Shown here: in pieces, positions 15,871 through 24,874 of the stretch
Layout of the letters: every line of letters starts with the position of its first letter
How positions within the stretch are numbered: the stretch's first letter is position 1
Assembly: GCA_964534555.1 (NCBI GenBank)
Contig: CAZHRK010000003.1
Location: forward strand, 1 to 64,000
DNA: 64,000 nt
Direction of reading: 5' to 3'
DNA from: CAZHRK01 sp964534555
GTDB taxonomy: Bacteria; Babelota; Babeliae; Babelales; RVW-14
The notes under the pieces: generated by a model
What the model was told of the DNA's origin: nothing
Database searches by the model: none
What the model saw: only the letters and a program-made list of their open reading frames with translations
Made by a program: the position numbers and the translations under genes

Positions 15871-16460
15871 TATGTCTTAATGATAAGACTTTTTCTATCA
15901 TAAAGCTGCTTGAGCCAGCATCTGATATTTGTGCCGTGTGTATAAAGTTGATCTCTTATATTTTTTGACAGCGAGCAGAGGTTTTTCATGAGTGCTGAAG
16001 ACCTCTCTGGTGAAACCGCACACAGAGCCTGCCTGATTTTTCTATTATGACCATAAAGCTTACGTCGAACTGCTAAAAGGTCATTTCTTGCCGTAAGTAA
16101 AAGCAGGAGCAAATCATCAAGACGTTTTAGGTTTTCTGCTGTTATGCGCTGTGCATGAAGTGGTCCTAGATCAGAAAGTATATTTTTGACTGCGGTTTTT
16201 ATGATTTCTTCTGACCATGTGCTGCTGAATTCACCTATAGCTGTATTATTTCCCAGTACAAGTGACTGGATTGTATTTTCTGCTGAATAAAAAAGAAACT
16301 GGCAGCAATAAGGTGGCTCAAATTGTGTGTGCTCTAGTGTTGGTAGACTAAAATTAAATTCCCATGGTGCAGCTGCATCTAGTGGGCTATCTGAAAGCCC
16401 AAAACTCGAACCATAAAAACATAAATTTAACAGTATAAAAATAATACCTTTGTAATGCAT
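15870..16460 (-). CDS. Exported protein of unknown function
   Basis: 196 residues with a signal peptide (about 1-21, MHYKGIIFILLNLCFYGSSFG). A Pro/Phe-rich segment with a CC pair near residue 52 is followed by helices, including a Leu-rich stretch at about 115-123 (LDDLLLLLLTARNDLL). No family is recognised. The stop codon is shared with the end of the bidirectional terminator. Confidence 0.6.
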   Translation of the reverse strand: MHYKGIIFILLNLCFYGSSFGLSDSPLDAAAPWEFNFSLPTLEHTQFEPPYCCQFLFYSAENTIQSLVLGNNTAIGEFSSTWSEEIIKTAVKNILSDLGPLHAQRITAENLKRLDDLLLLLLTARNDLLAVRRKLYGHNRKIRQALCAVSPERSSALMKNLCSLSKNIRDQLYTHGTNIRCWLKQLYDRKSLIIKT

Positions 16461-16626
16461 TCATTCCCCTCCCCTGTGACGTATCCCTTTTCCCTAAATC
16501 AAAGTATTGGTTGCTTTAAGCAGCAAATTCAATTAACAATCAAACTCGCGTATTGTATTTATAAGTCGTTATACGAAGTGGTATACTTTCACCGCTGTAT
16601 TTAAAACGTCAGAAAGGTGCTTGTTC

Positions 16627-17046
16627 ATGAAAAGAATCGTGCTATTAGCTGCCTTGGTTACCATGGCGGATGATTTTTTTGCAGCAGGGGATAGGCCTTC
16701 TTTTATTGAGCCGCTGTCTCCTGCTGCTAGAAGGCCTATAGCGGGATCACCATTAGCGCTCACAGCTCAGCCAATCGCAGATATCTGTGAGGGGCTTGCT
16801 GATATTGCTCTAAAAGCAGGTTTAAATTTTACGCAGTTGTGTTCTTGTATTGCTCTTTTGGAGCATCGAGCTGAATCCGATTTGAGCTCTCTTGATGAGA
16901 TTGCAGCATCTTACAAAGAGCCTCTTTTTAGCGTAATTGAGCTTTACCTTAAGGCAGGCGACCGGCTTAAACTAGATACCTTGGAAGCTATCTTTTCACG
17001 CAAAGAAGCAGAAGGATCTTTAGAAAAGAAACTAACTGATTGTTAA
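16627..17046 (+). CDS. Small exported protein of unknown function
   Basis: 139 residues from the ATG at 16627; a TTG two codons upstream is also possible, but AAAGG is better placed for the ATG. The signal peptide is about 1-20 (ending DDFFAA). The mature domain is helical and acidic, without recognised motifs. An imperfect intrinsic terminator follows the stop. Confidence 0.6.
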   Translation: MKRIVLLAALVTMADDFFAAGDRPSFIEPLSPAARRPIAGSPLALTAQPIADICEGLADIALKAGLNFTQLCSCIALLEHRAESDLSSLDEIAASYKEPLFSVIELYLKAGDRLKLDTLEAIFSRKEAEGSLEKKLTDC

Positions 17047-17059
17047 ATCCAGCAGGTTT

Positions 17060-17091
17060 AAGCTGGGAGGCCTTGGCCACTTGGCTTTTTT
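17060..17091 (+). terminator. Intrinsic terminator
   Basis: The outer arms AAGC and GCTT and an inner GG/CC stem, with several G-T pairs between them, fold into a long imperfect hairpin followed by TTTTTT. It comes 14 bases after the stop codon of the small exported gene. Confidence 0.6.
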
Positions 17092-17148
17092 AATAGGCGT
17101 GGTATGGTATTGTCGGCTTATTAACAGCATATCTTTGGAGGATACAAT

Positions 17149-17838
17149 ATGTATAACCACGATTATAATCTAAGCCGCTCGTTATCAAACTTTATGGCAA
17201 AAGTGTATGGCTGGATGTCAGGCGCGCTTATTATTTCAGGCCTGACTGCGTACGCTGTGTACGTTACTCCTGAGCTTTTTTCTATGTTTGTTATGAACAG
17301 AGCATCACTCATGATTATGATGCTTGTTCAAGTTGGTCTTGTTATGGGTATTTCTGCTGGAATTAACCGCCTGAGCTTTAGCGTTGCATCATTGCTTTTT
17401 GCTCTTTATGCACTGACTCTTGGCGTTACGCTCTCAACAATTTTTGCAGTTTACACCATGGCGTCAATCTATAAGGTGTTTGCAATTACAACCTTAATGT
17501 TTGGCTCTATGGCTGTGTTTGGGTATGTGACCCGTGCAGATCTTAGTCGTATGGGAATGGTTTTTACCATGGGGCTCTGGGGTTTGCTTATCGCTATGGT
17601 GATTAACATATTTACTCAAAGCAGCGCATTTGAAATGTTGATCTCTATCGTAGCTGTTATTCTTTTCACAGGAATCACCGCATACGACGTGCAGCAGATT
17701 AAGTTTCTTGGCATGCAAATGATTGGTCAGGGTGAAGCAGAAGATAAAGCAGCGCTTGTTGGTGCACTCAAGCTTTATCTAGACTTTATCAACCTTTTTA
17801 TACATCTTTTGCACCTGCTTGGTAACCGCAAAAACTAG
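17149..17838 (+). CDS. Bax inhibitor-1/YccA-family membrane protein
   Basis: 229 residues with seven hydrophobic helices. The first helix carries VYGWMSGALIISGLTAY, and the last part shows the family block FTGITAYDVQQIK followed by a final LYLDFINLFIHLLHLLG. Bacterial members act in membrane stress and, in one studied case, as pH-sensitive calcium leak channels. GGAGG lies about eight bases before the ATG. A possible promoter is TTGGCT at 17081 and TATGGT at 17103 with a 16-base spacer. Confidence 0.93.
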   Translation: MYNHDYNLSRSLSNFMAKVYGWMSGALIISGLTAYAVYVTPELFSMFVMNRASLMIMMLVQVGLVMGISAGINRLSFSVASLLFALYALTLGVTLSTIFAVYTMASIYKVFAITTLMFGSMAVFGYVTRADLSRMGMVFTMGLWGLLIAMVINIFTQSSAFEMLISIVAVILFTGITAYDVQQIKFLGMQMIGQGEAEDKAALVGALKLYLDFINLFIHLLHLLGNRKN

Positions 17839-17869
17839 ATACTAGTACGTGGCTCTGTGCCACACGACT

Positions 17870-17897
17870 AAAAAGGGGAGCAATCGCTCCCCTTTTT
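17870..17897 (+). terminator. Intrinsic terminator
   Basis: AAAAAGGGGAGC and GCTCCCCTTTTT form a perfect 12-base-pair stem around an AATC tetraloop. It ends the Bax-inhibitor-1 gene. Confidence 0.92.
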
Positions 17898-17988
17898 ACT
17901 TATCTACCGTATGTTCTCTCCCGCAAATGTTTCAGTCAGAAACATTTTTTTCTGCGCCTCGACTCTTTGGTTTAAATAGGGGGCTCCT

Positions 17989-18088
17989 TTGAAAGAGCTC
18001 TTTTTGTGTGTTAAACTGCCGCCTCGTGGGTTGTTTTGTTATTTTTCAACCAGTTTTTACCAGTGCCTTTGAAGAGGGGTGCTCGAGG
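17989..18088 (+). promoter_or_regulatory. Promoter and leader with 5'-end/Shine-Dalgarno pairing
   Basis: TTGAAA at 17989-17994, a 17-base spacer and TAAACT at 18012-18017 make a good promoter. The transcript would start near CCTCG (18022-18026), which is complementary to CGAGG (18084-18088), the Shine-Dalgarno of the ATG at 18096. Between them GGTTG and CAACC form a second hairpin. Confidence 0.6.
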
Positions 18089-18095
18089 TAAGTAC

Positions 18096-19976
18096 ATGTT
18101 CATAACACAGTTTAAGCAGGCAAAAAAGTCAGCTCGTTTATTGCTTGCATTAGTTACATGCTCTTTTATTTCATTAGCCGCAATAACAGCGCAAGATGCA
18201 GATGATCTTGAGCTTGTTAGCTGCCGCCACAAAGAGGGTAAGGCTCTTGCTGATGTGATTGCTCAACCAGCAACATCACTTGGCCGCGCTGCGCTAGCCT
18301 CTTTTATTATTTCACCAACAGACGATGCACATGTTATCAGCGTTCGTCAGGACTTTATACGTCGTATGATCAGCCAGCAAAAGGGTGTATCATCAAGCCT
18401 GAGAGATGTAGCGGCGTTAGATGTGGCGCTTTCTGCTTTTGTTTTAGCTGGCTCTGAGAGCAAGATTGAACAAGAAGCTGTTAAAGAGTTTTTCTTTACG
18501 AGTAATTTTGCACTAACGCATGATCTTGTTGGCAGCCTTAATACAAATAAGAGTGCTTTGACAATTAAGCACTTATTGAGTCAAGCAGCGCTCTTTAATC
18601 CGCTTATTGAGTATCTTTTGATTCACGTTGGGGTTGATAACCTTAAGGGGGTTTTGCAGAAGATGGGTATTAGAATAAAATCCCCATGTTCAAAGTGTGC
18701 CAAACACCGTAAGAAAGAAGAAGTCATAAGTGAATCAAAAAATACGCATGATCATGATCATGCGCATCATCATGATGACAATAAACACGAAAAGCCTCAC
18801 TCAGAGCATAAAAATCAATCTGGTCATAGCAATCATTCTGATCATAGTGGTCATAACCACAATAAGCTTATGATCGAGAGTGTCATAGATAATTCAGTAA
18901 AAGCTTTTCATATTGCGCACCTGATGTTGCTTCCTGCTACTTTCTACGAAATGTATAATCAGCTTGATCATAAAAATAAGCTTGTTCAGGCTGTTCATTT
19001 GCAAGTTATCCTGATTGCTCAAGCGCTGCGCAAGATTTCTAGTATTGCGCTTCCGCTTATGCAGGGATTAAGCAAGCAAGAGCTTGAAGTATTAGGACTT
19101 CAGCCTCTAAGCACGATTTTTGGCGATTCTGATGCGGCGCGTGAGTGTCAGCAGAACCTTATCGAAGCTGCTTTTAGTCAAAATGCTTCAACACTTATGA
19201 TGGGCACAACGCTTAAAGCGTATAAGACTATTGTTGATCATAAAGATCTTATTAAAGATGCGTTTACAAGCTTTGGTGCGCTTGATGCGTTTGCAAGTAT
19301 CGCTACAGAAGTTGAGTCTGGTAGATTAGTATTTGCAGATCAAGCAGAAGATGTTCTTGAGGCTGTTGGTTTCTACAATCCACTGGTTGAGAAAGATCAA
19401 GCTGTTCTTAATTCATTTTCATCTGTAGATGCGCCGCACCTAGCGCTTGTTACTGGTCCTAATGGCGCTGGTAAATCTACTATCATTAAAGCGCTTACCT
19501 ATAACGTGGTATTGGCCCAGTCTCTTGGTGTTGCTGCTGCAAAAAGCTTCAAAGCTCCTTTGTACAGCGATATTATTGCATACCTTACCGTGAGCGATGA
19601 TCTTACTCATAATATGTCACGATTTGTTGCTGCTTCTATGCGCGCAGATGATGTTCTTGAGCGTTTAGATGCTGCCCAAAAAGCAGGCAAGCGTGTATGG
19701 TGCTATATTGACGATGCTCTGTTTGAGGGAACCACGCCAGAAAAGCGCGCGCTTTTGAGTGTTGATTTTATTAAATCAATTACCGGCAATACTGTTGCCC
19801 AAACATTTGTCATTACGCATTTGGCTGAAGTTGCGCAGCTTGCTCAAGACAAGGCTCGTTATAATGCGCTTCATGTGCCAGTTATTAAAAGTGAGCAGGG
19901 CACTGTAGTCAGCTCGTATGAGCTTGCTCAAGGCATCAGCCCTGAAACTGATCCAACAATTCTTGTGATCAGATAA
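18096..19976 (+). CDS. Exported MutS-like ATPase with histidine-rich insert
   Basis: 626 residues from the ATG at 18096, preceded by GAGG. The N-terminus has a signal sequence (KKSARLLLALVTCSFISLAA). Residues 40-215 are helical, like a MutS lever region. A stretch of about 40 residues near 218-260 is packed with His, Asp and Asn (for example HDHDHAHHHDD) and follows CSKCAKH, so metal binding is likely. The C-terminal third is a MutS-type ABC ATPase: Walker A TGPNGAGKST near 452, a conserved AAKSFKAPLYSDI, Walker B VWCYIDDALFEGT near 534 and a switch His in FVITHLAE. There are no mismatch-recognition or clamp domains. Whether it acts on DNA outside the cytoplasm is unknown. Confidence 0.75.
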   Translation: MFITQFKQAKKSARLLLALVTCSFISLAAITAQDADDLELVSCRHKEGKALADVIAQPATSLGRAALASFIISPTDDAHVISVRQDFIRRMISQQKGVSSSLRDVAALDVALSAFVLAGSESKIEQEAVKEFFFTSNFALTHDLVGSLNTNKSALTIKHLLSQAALFNPLIEYLLIHVGVDNLKGVLQKMGIRIKSPCSKCAKHRKKEEVISESKNTHDHDHAHHHDDNKHEKPHSEHKNQSGHSNHSDHSGHNHNKLMIESVIDNSVKAFHIAHLMLLPATFYEMYNQLDHKNKLVQAVHLQVILIAQALRKISSIALPLMQGLSKQELEVLGLQPLSTIFGDSDAARECQQNLIEAAFSQNASTLMMGTTLKAYKTIVDHKDLIKDAFTSFGALDAFASIATEVESGRLVFADQAEDVLEAVGFYNPLVEKDQAVLNSFSSVDAPHLALVTGPNGAGKSTIIKALTYNVVLAQSLGVAAAKSFKAPLYSDIIAYLTVSDDLTHNMSRFVAASMRADDVLERLDAAQKAGKRVWCYIDDALFEGTTPEKRALLSVDFIKSITGNTVAQTFVITHLAEVAQLAQDKARYNALHVPVIKSEQGTVVSSYELAQGISPETDPTILVIR

Positions 19977-20012
19977 TTTATTTTTCCTATAACAACCCAC
20001 GACAGTGTTATG

Positions 20013-20043
20013 CAAGAGGCCCGGAGTATCTCCGGGCCTCTTG
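20013..20043. terminator. Bidirectional terminator
   Basis: CAAGAGGCCCGGAG and CTCCGGGCCTCTTG form a perfect 14-base-pair stem with a three-base loop, between the convergent MutS-like gene and the EamA transporter. Confidence 0.88.
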
Positions 20044-20055
20044 TAATTTTGAGGG

Positions 20056-20925
20056 TTATTGTTTTTTCATGCCTAAAATCAGTGATGCAATAACGCAGAG
20101 TCCGCCTAGAGCTTTCCAGATTGATAGCGAATCTCCGAGCGTAAAATACGCTATGAAAAAAGCAAAAATAGGGAGCGTGCTAAAGACTAATAAGCTTGCG
20201 ATTGACGCTCCTAGCTCGCGTACTGATTTTGAGTAGAGCCATAGGCCTAGTGCTGTTCCTGGTATCCCGATATACCCCATCATAAGCCAGTCAAAACTGC
20301 TCATCGTTGTCATGCTTTGTAAAAAAGCAGAGGTAAGGCAAAACGGTAATAAAAAGAGCACGCCGCTGATTCCTGTTGCAGCGGATAAAAAAAGAGGCGA
20401 GTACTGACGACTCATTTTCTTTAAAAGCAAGGTATAAATCACTTGGCATAATACCGCACCCAGCATTAAAAACTCACCAGTGCTTGCCGTTAAAATTTCT
20501 CGTCCTACTTTGCCCTGTGTAATAATCATGCCAACCCCAACAAATGAGCAGACAAAAGCGATCAGCTGCATATTGCTTGGCTTTTTGCCAGAGATCAGGG
20601 CGCTTGTCAGCAGCGTGATAAGTGGGTGCATTGCTAGTATGAGGGCAACGGTTGTGGCGGTTGTGTAGTGAAATGCAGTAAAATAAAACATATTAAATAT
20701 TACGACTGCGCTCATGCCAAGCATGAAAAGCATGGGGAGGGATCTTAGTTTGAGATTGAGTATCTCTTTCTTAGAAATAAACGGAAGTAAGCAAACTGTC
20801 GATATAAGATAGCGTAAAAATGAGTATTGCAGGACAGATACGCCACCCGCAGCAGCTTTACTTGCAACGGTTGAACCCGCCCATAAGAGTGCGCACGTAA
20901 GTGCATTTAAAATGTGTAGAGACAT
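20056..20925 (-). CDS. EamA/DMT-family transporter
   Basis: 289 residues with ten hydrophobic helices arranged as two five-helix repeats. The N-terminal repeat starts ALTCALLWAGSTVASKAAAGG, and the second begins LMLGAVLCQVIYTLLLKK. Members of this family export amino acids, nucleotides or drugs, and the substrate here is unknown. TAAGGA lies upstream of the ATG. A second, divergent EamA gene is at 27853-28734. Confidence 0.9.
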   Translation of the reverse strand: MSLHILNALTCALLWAGSTVASKAAAGGVSVLQYSFLRYLISTVCLLPFISKKEILNLKLRSLPMLFMLGMSAVVIFNMFYFTAFHYTTATTVALILAMHPLITLLTSALISGKKPSNMQLIAFVCSFVGVGMIITQGKVGREILTASTGEFLMLGAVLCQVIYTLLLKKMSRQYSPLFLSAATGISGVLFLLPFCLTSAFLQSMTTMSSFDWLMMGYIGIPGTALGLWLYSKSVRELGASIASLLVFSTLPIFAFFIAYFTLGDSLSIWKALGGLCVIASLILGMKKQ

Positions 20926-21132
20926 ATACGTTCCTTACGGTAAATCAATAATTTCACATCTGTGAAAAGAAAAATTCTAGCGCTAAAATGCAGAGTAATA
21001 AAGCTCATAATGATTCATTTTTTAAATTTATATCGGCTGGATCGTGCCTTTCTGAGCCTATTGACGCGCTTTGTTTTTCTGATATATTATTCAGCAAGTT
21101 ATATCCATAAGCCCGTATTCGAAAGGGAGCTT

Positions 21133-21690
21133 ATGTTCGACGTATTGATCAATCTTTTTAATCAAAATATTTATACTCAGTCATTAGCTGTCGGTGTGAT
21201 GCTTGTAGCGCTGCGGGTTGTGTCTTTTTTTATCGGTGGGTTGTTTCATACTCATGATGATTTTTCTCACCATGATTTTGGGCACGATGATTATACCCTT
21301 TCACTGCAGACCCTTGCTGCTTTTACACTTGGGTTTGCTCTTGGTGGACTTATTGCGCAGCACTTTTTACTTGATGGGTTCAATCAGTCGCTGATTGCCT
21401 TGGTAAGTGGGTTTGTGTTAATGCGGATCCAGTTTTCTGTTGTTCGTGGTCTTGGCAGGCTTGCGAGTAATGGTTCTGAGTTTAAACTGAGCAGAGTGGT
21501 AGGCCTTGGTGGAGAGGTATATCTTTCGATTCCACCATCTGGTCTAGGTAAGATTCTTGTCACAGTTGATCATGTTGTCCGCGAAATCGATGCAGCATCT
21601 GCTGACGGTAGTCCTTTGCAAACGATGACAAAAGTTACTGTTGTTGATGTTTCGTCCTCTGGCCATGTTCTTGTAAAAGCTTTGCAATAA
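21133..21690 (+). CDS. NfeD-like membrane protein, flotillin partner
   Basis: 185 residues from the ATG at 21133, chosen because AAAGGGAGC stands just upstream. A longer frame reaching back to 20962 has no Shine-Dalgarno. Two or three membrane helices lie between about 10 and 100, interrupted by a His/Asp-rich loop (HDDFSHHDFGHDD). The C-terminal 65 residues form an OB-like beta domain (VGLGGEVYLSIPPSGLGKILV and so on), as in NfeD proteins. It directly precedes a flotillin gene, the conserved NfeD-flotillin pairing that organises ordered membrane microdomains. Confidence 0.75.
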   Translation: MFDVLINLFNQNIYTQSLAVGVMLVALRVVSFFIGGLFHTHDDFSHHDFGHDDYTLSLQTLAAFTLGFALGGLIAQHFLLDGFNQSLIALVSGFVLMRIQFSVVRGLGRLASNGSEFKLSRVVGLGGEVYLSIPPSGLGKILVTVDHVVREIDAASADGSPLQTMTKVTVVDVSSSGHVLVKALQ

Positions 21691-21737
21691 GTAAAAAATC
21701 GCACAATTCAATTAACATTTTCATAAAGGAGATGACA

Positions 21738-23090
21738 ATGGAAATGATCATCTTGGGGATTCTGACGGTCGGTATCCTTATGTTTTTTACAACCATGTTT
21801 TGGTTGTCCCACTTCCACCGCTGCCCATCAAACAGAATTTTAGCTGTTTATGGTCGACTTCAAGGTAATAGCTCTGTGAAGTGTTACCATGGTGGTGGTG
21901 TTTTCGTGTGGCCTATTATTCAGGATTATGCATATATCGATTTAACACCGATGACACTGCATATTCCTCTTAAATCAGCCTTATCTATGCAAAATATTCG
22001 TATCAACGTACCAAGTACTTTTACTGTTGCTGTTGATACAACGCCAGAGGCGATGACTAACGCTGCAATTCGTCTGCTTGGTTTATCACGCAAAGATATT
22101 GAGCTTATGGCGAGCGAGATTATTATTGGTCAGCTTCGTTTAACGGTTGCGTCTTTAACAATTGAAGAAATCAATCAAGATCGTGAACGATTTTTACTTG
22201 CGATTCGCCAGCACATTGAGCCAGAGCTACGTAAGATTGGCTTAGCGCTCCTGAACGTTAATATCACAGATATTACCGATGAGTCTGAATATATTGAGAG
22301 CATTGGCCGTAAGTCTGTTGCTACTGCACTTAATCAGGCAAAAATCGATGTTTCAGAGCAAGAGAAGCGTGGTGATATTGGTAAAGCACAAGCTGAACGA
22401 GATCGAAAAGTCCATGTTGCAACCTTTACCGCTGACGCAGTAGAGGGTGAGAATGAATCTCGCGCTAAGATTGCCCAATTTAATGCGCAGCTTGCTATGC
22501 AAGAGGCTGCATCTGCAATGCAGTCTGAGATCGCGCATCAAAACGCTCAGGCTCAGATTAATACAGCAAAAAGCCTTGCAGAAGCAAAGCGCCTTGAGGC
22601 TGAACAACTCGTACCAAAAGAGATTGAGAAGCGCCGCATTGAGATAGAGGCTGAGGCAACAGCGTCTCGAGCTCGCCTTGAAGCTGAGGGGCAAGCAGCT
22701 GCGCACTTGGCTATCAAAGAGGCTGAGGCTCAAGGTGTGCTACGAGTGCTTAAAGCGAAAGCTGATGGGTACAAAGAGCTTATTAAAGCCTGTGATAACA
22801 ATCCGCAACAAGCAGCGACGATGCTCCTTGTTGAAAAGCTTGATGAGATGGTTAGGTTGCAAGCTGAAGCTATCAAGAACATCAAGATTGATAAAATCAC
22901 CGTATGGGAAAACGGTGGTGGTGAAAAGGGTAGCTCAACGGCAAATTTCATGAGCGGGCTGGTTAAATCGCTCCCACCCCTCCATGATATTGCTGCTCTT
23001 TCAGGCATCGACTTACCTGAGTATCTTGGCAGTGTTTCTGCTGATAAGCAGCGTACAGATACAAAACCAGCGACCAAAAGCACGCTTTGA
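21738..23090 (+). CDS. Flotillin/SPFH-domain protein
   Basis: 450 residues. AAAGGAG at 21725-21731 sits six bases before the ATG at 21738, which decides against the ATG at 21732. One N-terminal membrane helix (about 5-20) is followed by an SPFH/band-7 domain (about 35-210: GGGVFVWPI, LRLTVASLTIEEINQDRERF). A long Ala/Glu-rich coiled coil follows (210-370: EAEATASRARLEAEG), then a C-terminal tail. Flotillins scaffold membrane microdomains. The gene forms an operon with the upstream NfeD-like gene. Confidence 0.9.
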   Translation: MEMIILGILTVGILMFFTTMFWLSHFHRCPSNRILAVYGRLQGNSSVKCYHGGGVFVWPIIQDYAYIDLTPMTLHIPLKSALSMQNIRINVPSTFTVAVDTTPEAMTNAAIRLLGLSRKDIELMASEIIIGQLRLTVASLTIEEINQDRERFLLAIRQHIEPELRKIGLALLNVNITDITDESEYIESIGRKSVATALNQAKIDVSEQEKRGDIGKAQAERDRKVHVATFTADAVEGENESRAKIAQFNAQLAMQEAASAMQSEIAHQNAQAQINTAKSLAEAKRLEAEQLVPKEIEKRRIEIEAEATASRARLEAEGQAAAHLAIKEAEAQGVLRVLKAKADGYKELIKACDNNPQQAATMLLVEKLDEMVRLQAEAIKNIKIDKITVWENGGGEKGSSTANFMSGLVKSLPPLHDIAALSGIDLPEYLGSVSADKQRTDTKPATKSTL

Positions 23091-23128
23091 TTTGTTTCTA
23101 ACTGAATTATTAGCTTTACGCTAAGACT

Positions 23129-23195
23129 AAAAACCCCAGTTTTAATCTTACCTGATATCTATACAATGATTTAGGTGATTAGATTGGGGTTTTTT
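23129..23195 (+). terminator. Long intrinsic terminator upstream of the phospholipase gene
   Basis: AAAAACCCCA (23129-23138) pairs with TGGGGTTTTT (23185-23194). Inside, AATC and CCT pair with AGG and GATT, so the stem continues after a bulge. It ends in T6. It follows the flotillin stop by 38 bases and precedes the next Shine-Dalgarno (AAAGGGG). A TATACAAT in the loop may be the -10 box of the next gene. Confidence 0.8.
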
Positions 23196-23216
23196 AGGTT
23201 TAAAGGGGCAAGTCAT

Positions 23217-24824
23217 ATGGTTTTTAATAAGCTTCTTATTTTTATGCTCATGGTTTGTCATCAGCTTTTACAGGCTGGTGTAGAGCTGCAAGTTTCTGAT
23301 AAAACAGTAAGTCATGAAGAAGCTGCTTATACTTTGCGCCGTAAAAAACGTATTGATGAATCATTTGCCAAACAGTTTGGTCTTGAGTCCTCATGGCGCC
23401 ATTACTTAGTTGGTACAAAAGCGCCTCGTGTTGCCCTCTGCTTTAGTGGTGGTGGGTGCCGCGCTATGTTGCAATCATTAGGTGCGCTTAAAGCAGCGCA
23501 GAATAATGGCTTACTAGACCTGACCACTTACATGTCGTCACTTTCTGGCTCAACATGGGCATTAATGCCATGGCTTGCATCAGACAAAACGCTTGATGAG
23601 TATATTTCATACATCCAAAAACGCCTGAGCATTTCTGTTGCATCACACTTGTATACTATTTTGACAACGAATAGTGATAAAATTAAATCCTTAAAAGGCC
23701 GCACAGATGCTGGGCTTGAGCTGAATGATATTTACGCAAGCTTATTGCTGAGCATTACGCTTAGGCATAGTGTCCATAATCCGTTTGATGTAACGCTTGC
23801 AGACATTGCTAAAAAGCGTTTTGCGCCAGAGTGTAGCGCTGATGTTCCGTATCCTTTTGCAACTGCAGTCTCAGGTGGGTCCAAGCTACACCATCATTGG
23901 TTTGAGTTTTCACCGTTTTCATTTGGACACTCAACAATCGGCCATATTCCATCAAATTGCTTGGGTAATACCTTCGTTAACGGTATTGGGGTAAAACAAC
24001 ACGCACAGCCAAAATTAGCCTATCTTATGGGGATGTGGGGAAGCGCTTATGCCGTTGATGGTTTGCGCCTTCTTGTTGAGCTTGGTTTTGGTTATAACCC
24101 GTCAAAAAATTTAGTTATAAACACCATAAAAAATATTATGCCATCAATACTGACCGGCGATGTGCTGGCTGATTATCTTGATGACGCACGTTTTAATCTT
24201 TTGCTTGATAAAAACCATTTTGCACCAGCGGTTAGAAACCCATTTTTTGCTAAAAAGAAGCCTGGCTTTATAAACCATTATTTTGGTAGCCAGACTATTG
24301 AGCTTGCTCATGTTGATGAGCTTCCGCTTGTTGATGGTGCTCATGACATGCTTTGGGCTGCATCAATAGATGGCACACAAAATCGTGGCTTTGCTATGAA
24401 CTTAGGTATTGTTCCGCTTTTGCACCCGAGCAGGGAAGTTGATGTCATCATAGCAATCGATAGCTCAGGAGACCTTGATGGTGCGCCATCATTAGTCGCT
24501 GCTCAGCTCAGAGCGCAGGAGCTTGGATTACCTTTCCCTAAAGAAAAAGTACTAGAGCAGTCAGCGGGGACAAAAATTCGTGTTTTAGAGGGTGACGCAA
24601 ACACTCCAACCATTATTTATGTTCCGTGCTTGCCTGTGGTAGAAGAGTTATCTCGAGTAAATTCTGCGCAGCCTGATTCTGATTACGCAGCAACAACGAA
24701 TTTTAGTTATTCACATGAGCACTCAGCGTATGTCATAAAACGAGGACAAGTTGCTCTTGAGGTTGCAATGCCAGTCATTAAGCACGTGATCTTTGATCGC
24801 TATAAGAAGTCAACGTACTTCTAG
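23217..24824 (+). CDS. Exported cPLA2-like (lysophospholipase) enzyme
   Basis: 535 residues from the ATG at 23217, with AAAGGGG upstream. The signal peptide is about 1-20 (ending LLQAG). The catalytic pattern is that of the eukaryote-type cPLA2/PLA2_B fold: an oxyanion loop SGGGCRA near 78, a nucleophile in SSLSGSTWA near 108, and an Asp in PLVDGAHD near 372. This Ser-Asp dyad hydrolyses acyl chains from phospholipids. A second exported copy lies at 43971-45425. The export and eukaryotic-type fold suggest action on host membranes, which is inferred. Confidence 0.85.
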   Translation: MVFNKLLIFMLMVCHQLLQAGVELQVSDKTVSHEEAAYTLRRKKRIDESFAKQFGLESSWRHYLVGTKAPRVALCFSGGGCRAMLQSLGALKAAQNNGLLDLTTYMSSLSGSTWALMPWLASDKTLDEYISYIQKRLSISVASHLYTILTTNSDKIKSLKGRTDAGLELNDIYASLLLSITLRHSVHNPFDVTLADIAKKRFAPECSADVPYPFATAVSGGSKLHHHWFEFSPFSFGHSTIGHIPSNCLGNTFVNGIGVKQHAQPKLAYLMGMWGSAYAVDGLRLLVELGFGYNPSKNLVINTIKNIMPSILTGDVLADYLDDARFNLLLDKNHFAPAVRNPFFAKKKPGFINHYFGSQTIELAHVDELPLVDGAHDMLWAASIDGTQNRGFAMNLGIVPLLHPSREVDVIIAIDSSGDLDGAPSLVAAQLRAQELGLPFPKEKVLEQSAGTKIRVLEGDANTPTIIYVPCLPVVEELSRVNSAQPDSDYAATTNFSYSHEHSAYVIKRGQVALEVAMPVIKHVIFDRYKKSTYF

Positions 24825-24843
24825 CGTTACTTTAAGTTTTAGT

Positions 24844-24874
24844 AAAAAGGGCCCGTAAAATCGGGCCCTTTTTT
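24844..24874. terminator. Bidirectional terminator
   Basis: AAAAAGGGCCCG and CGGGCCCTTTTT form a perfect 12-base-pair stem with a six-base loop, between the convergent phospholipase and membrane-protein genes. Confidence 0.9.

Noticed and set aside
18758..18860. Histidine-rich tract considered as a tandem DNA repeat
   Set aside because: The codons are similar but not regularly repeated, so it is better explained as a low-complexity protein insert.
18096..19976. Assignment as a normal MutS/MutS2 repair protein
   Set aside because: The mismatch-recognition, connector and Smr or clamp domains are missing, and a signal sequence is present, so only the ATPase resemblance is kept.
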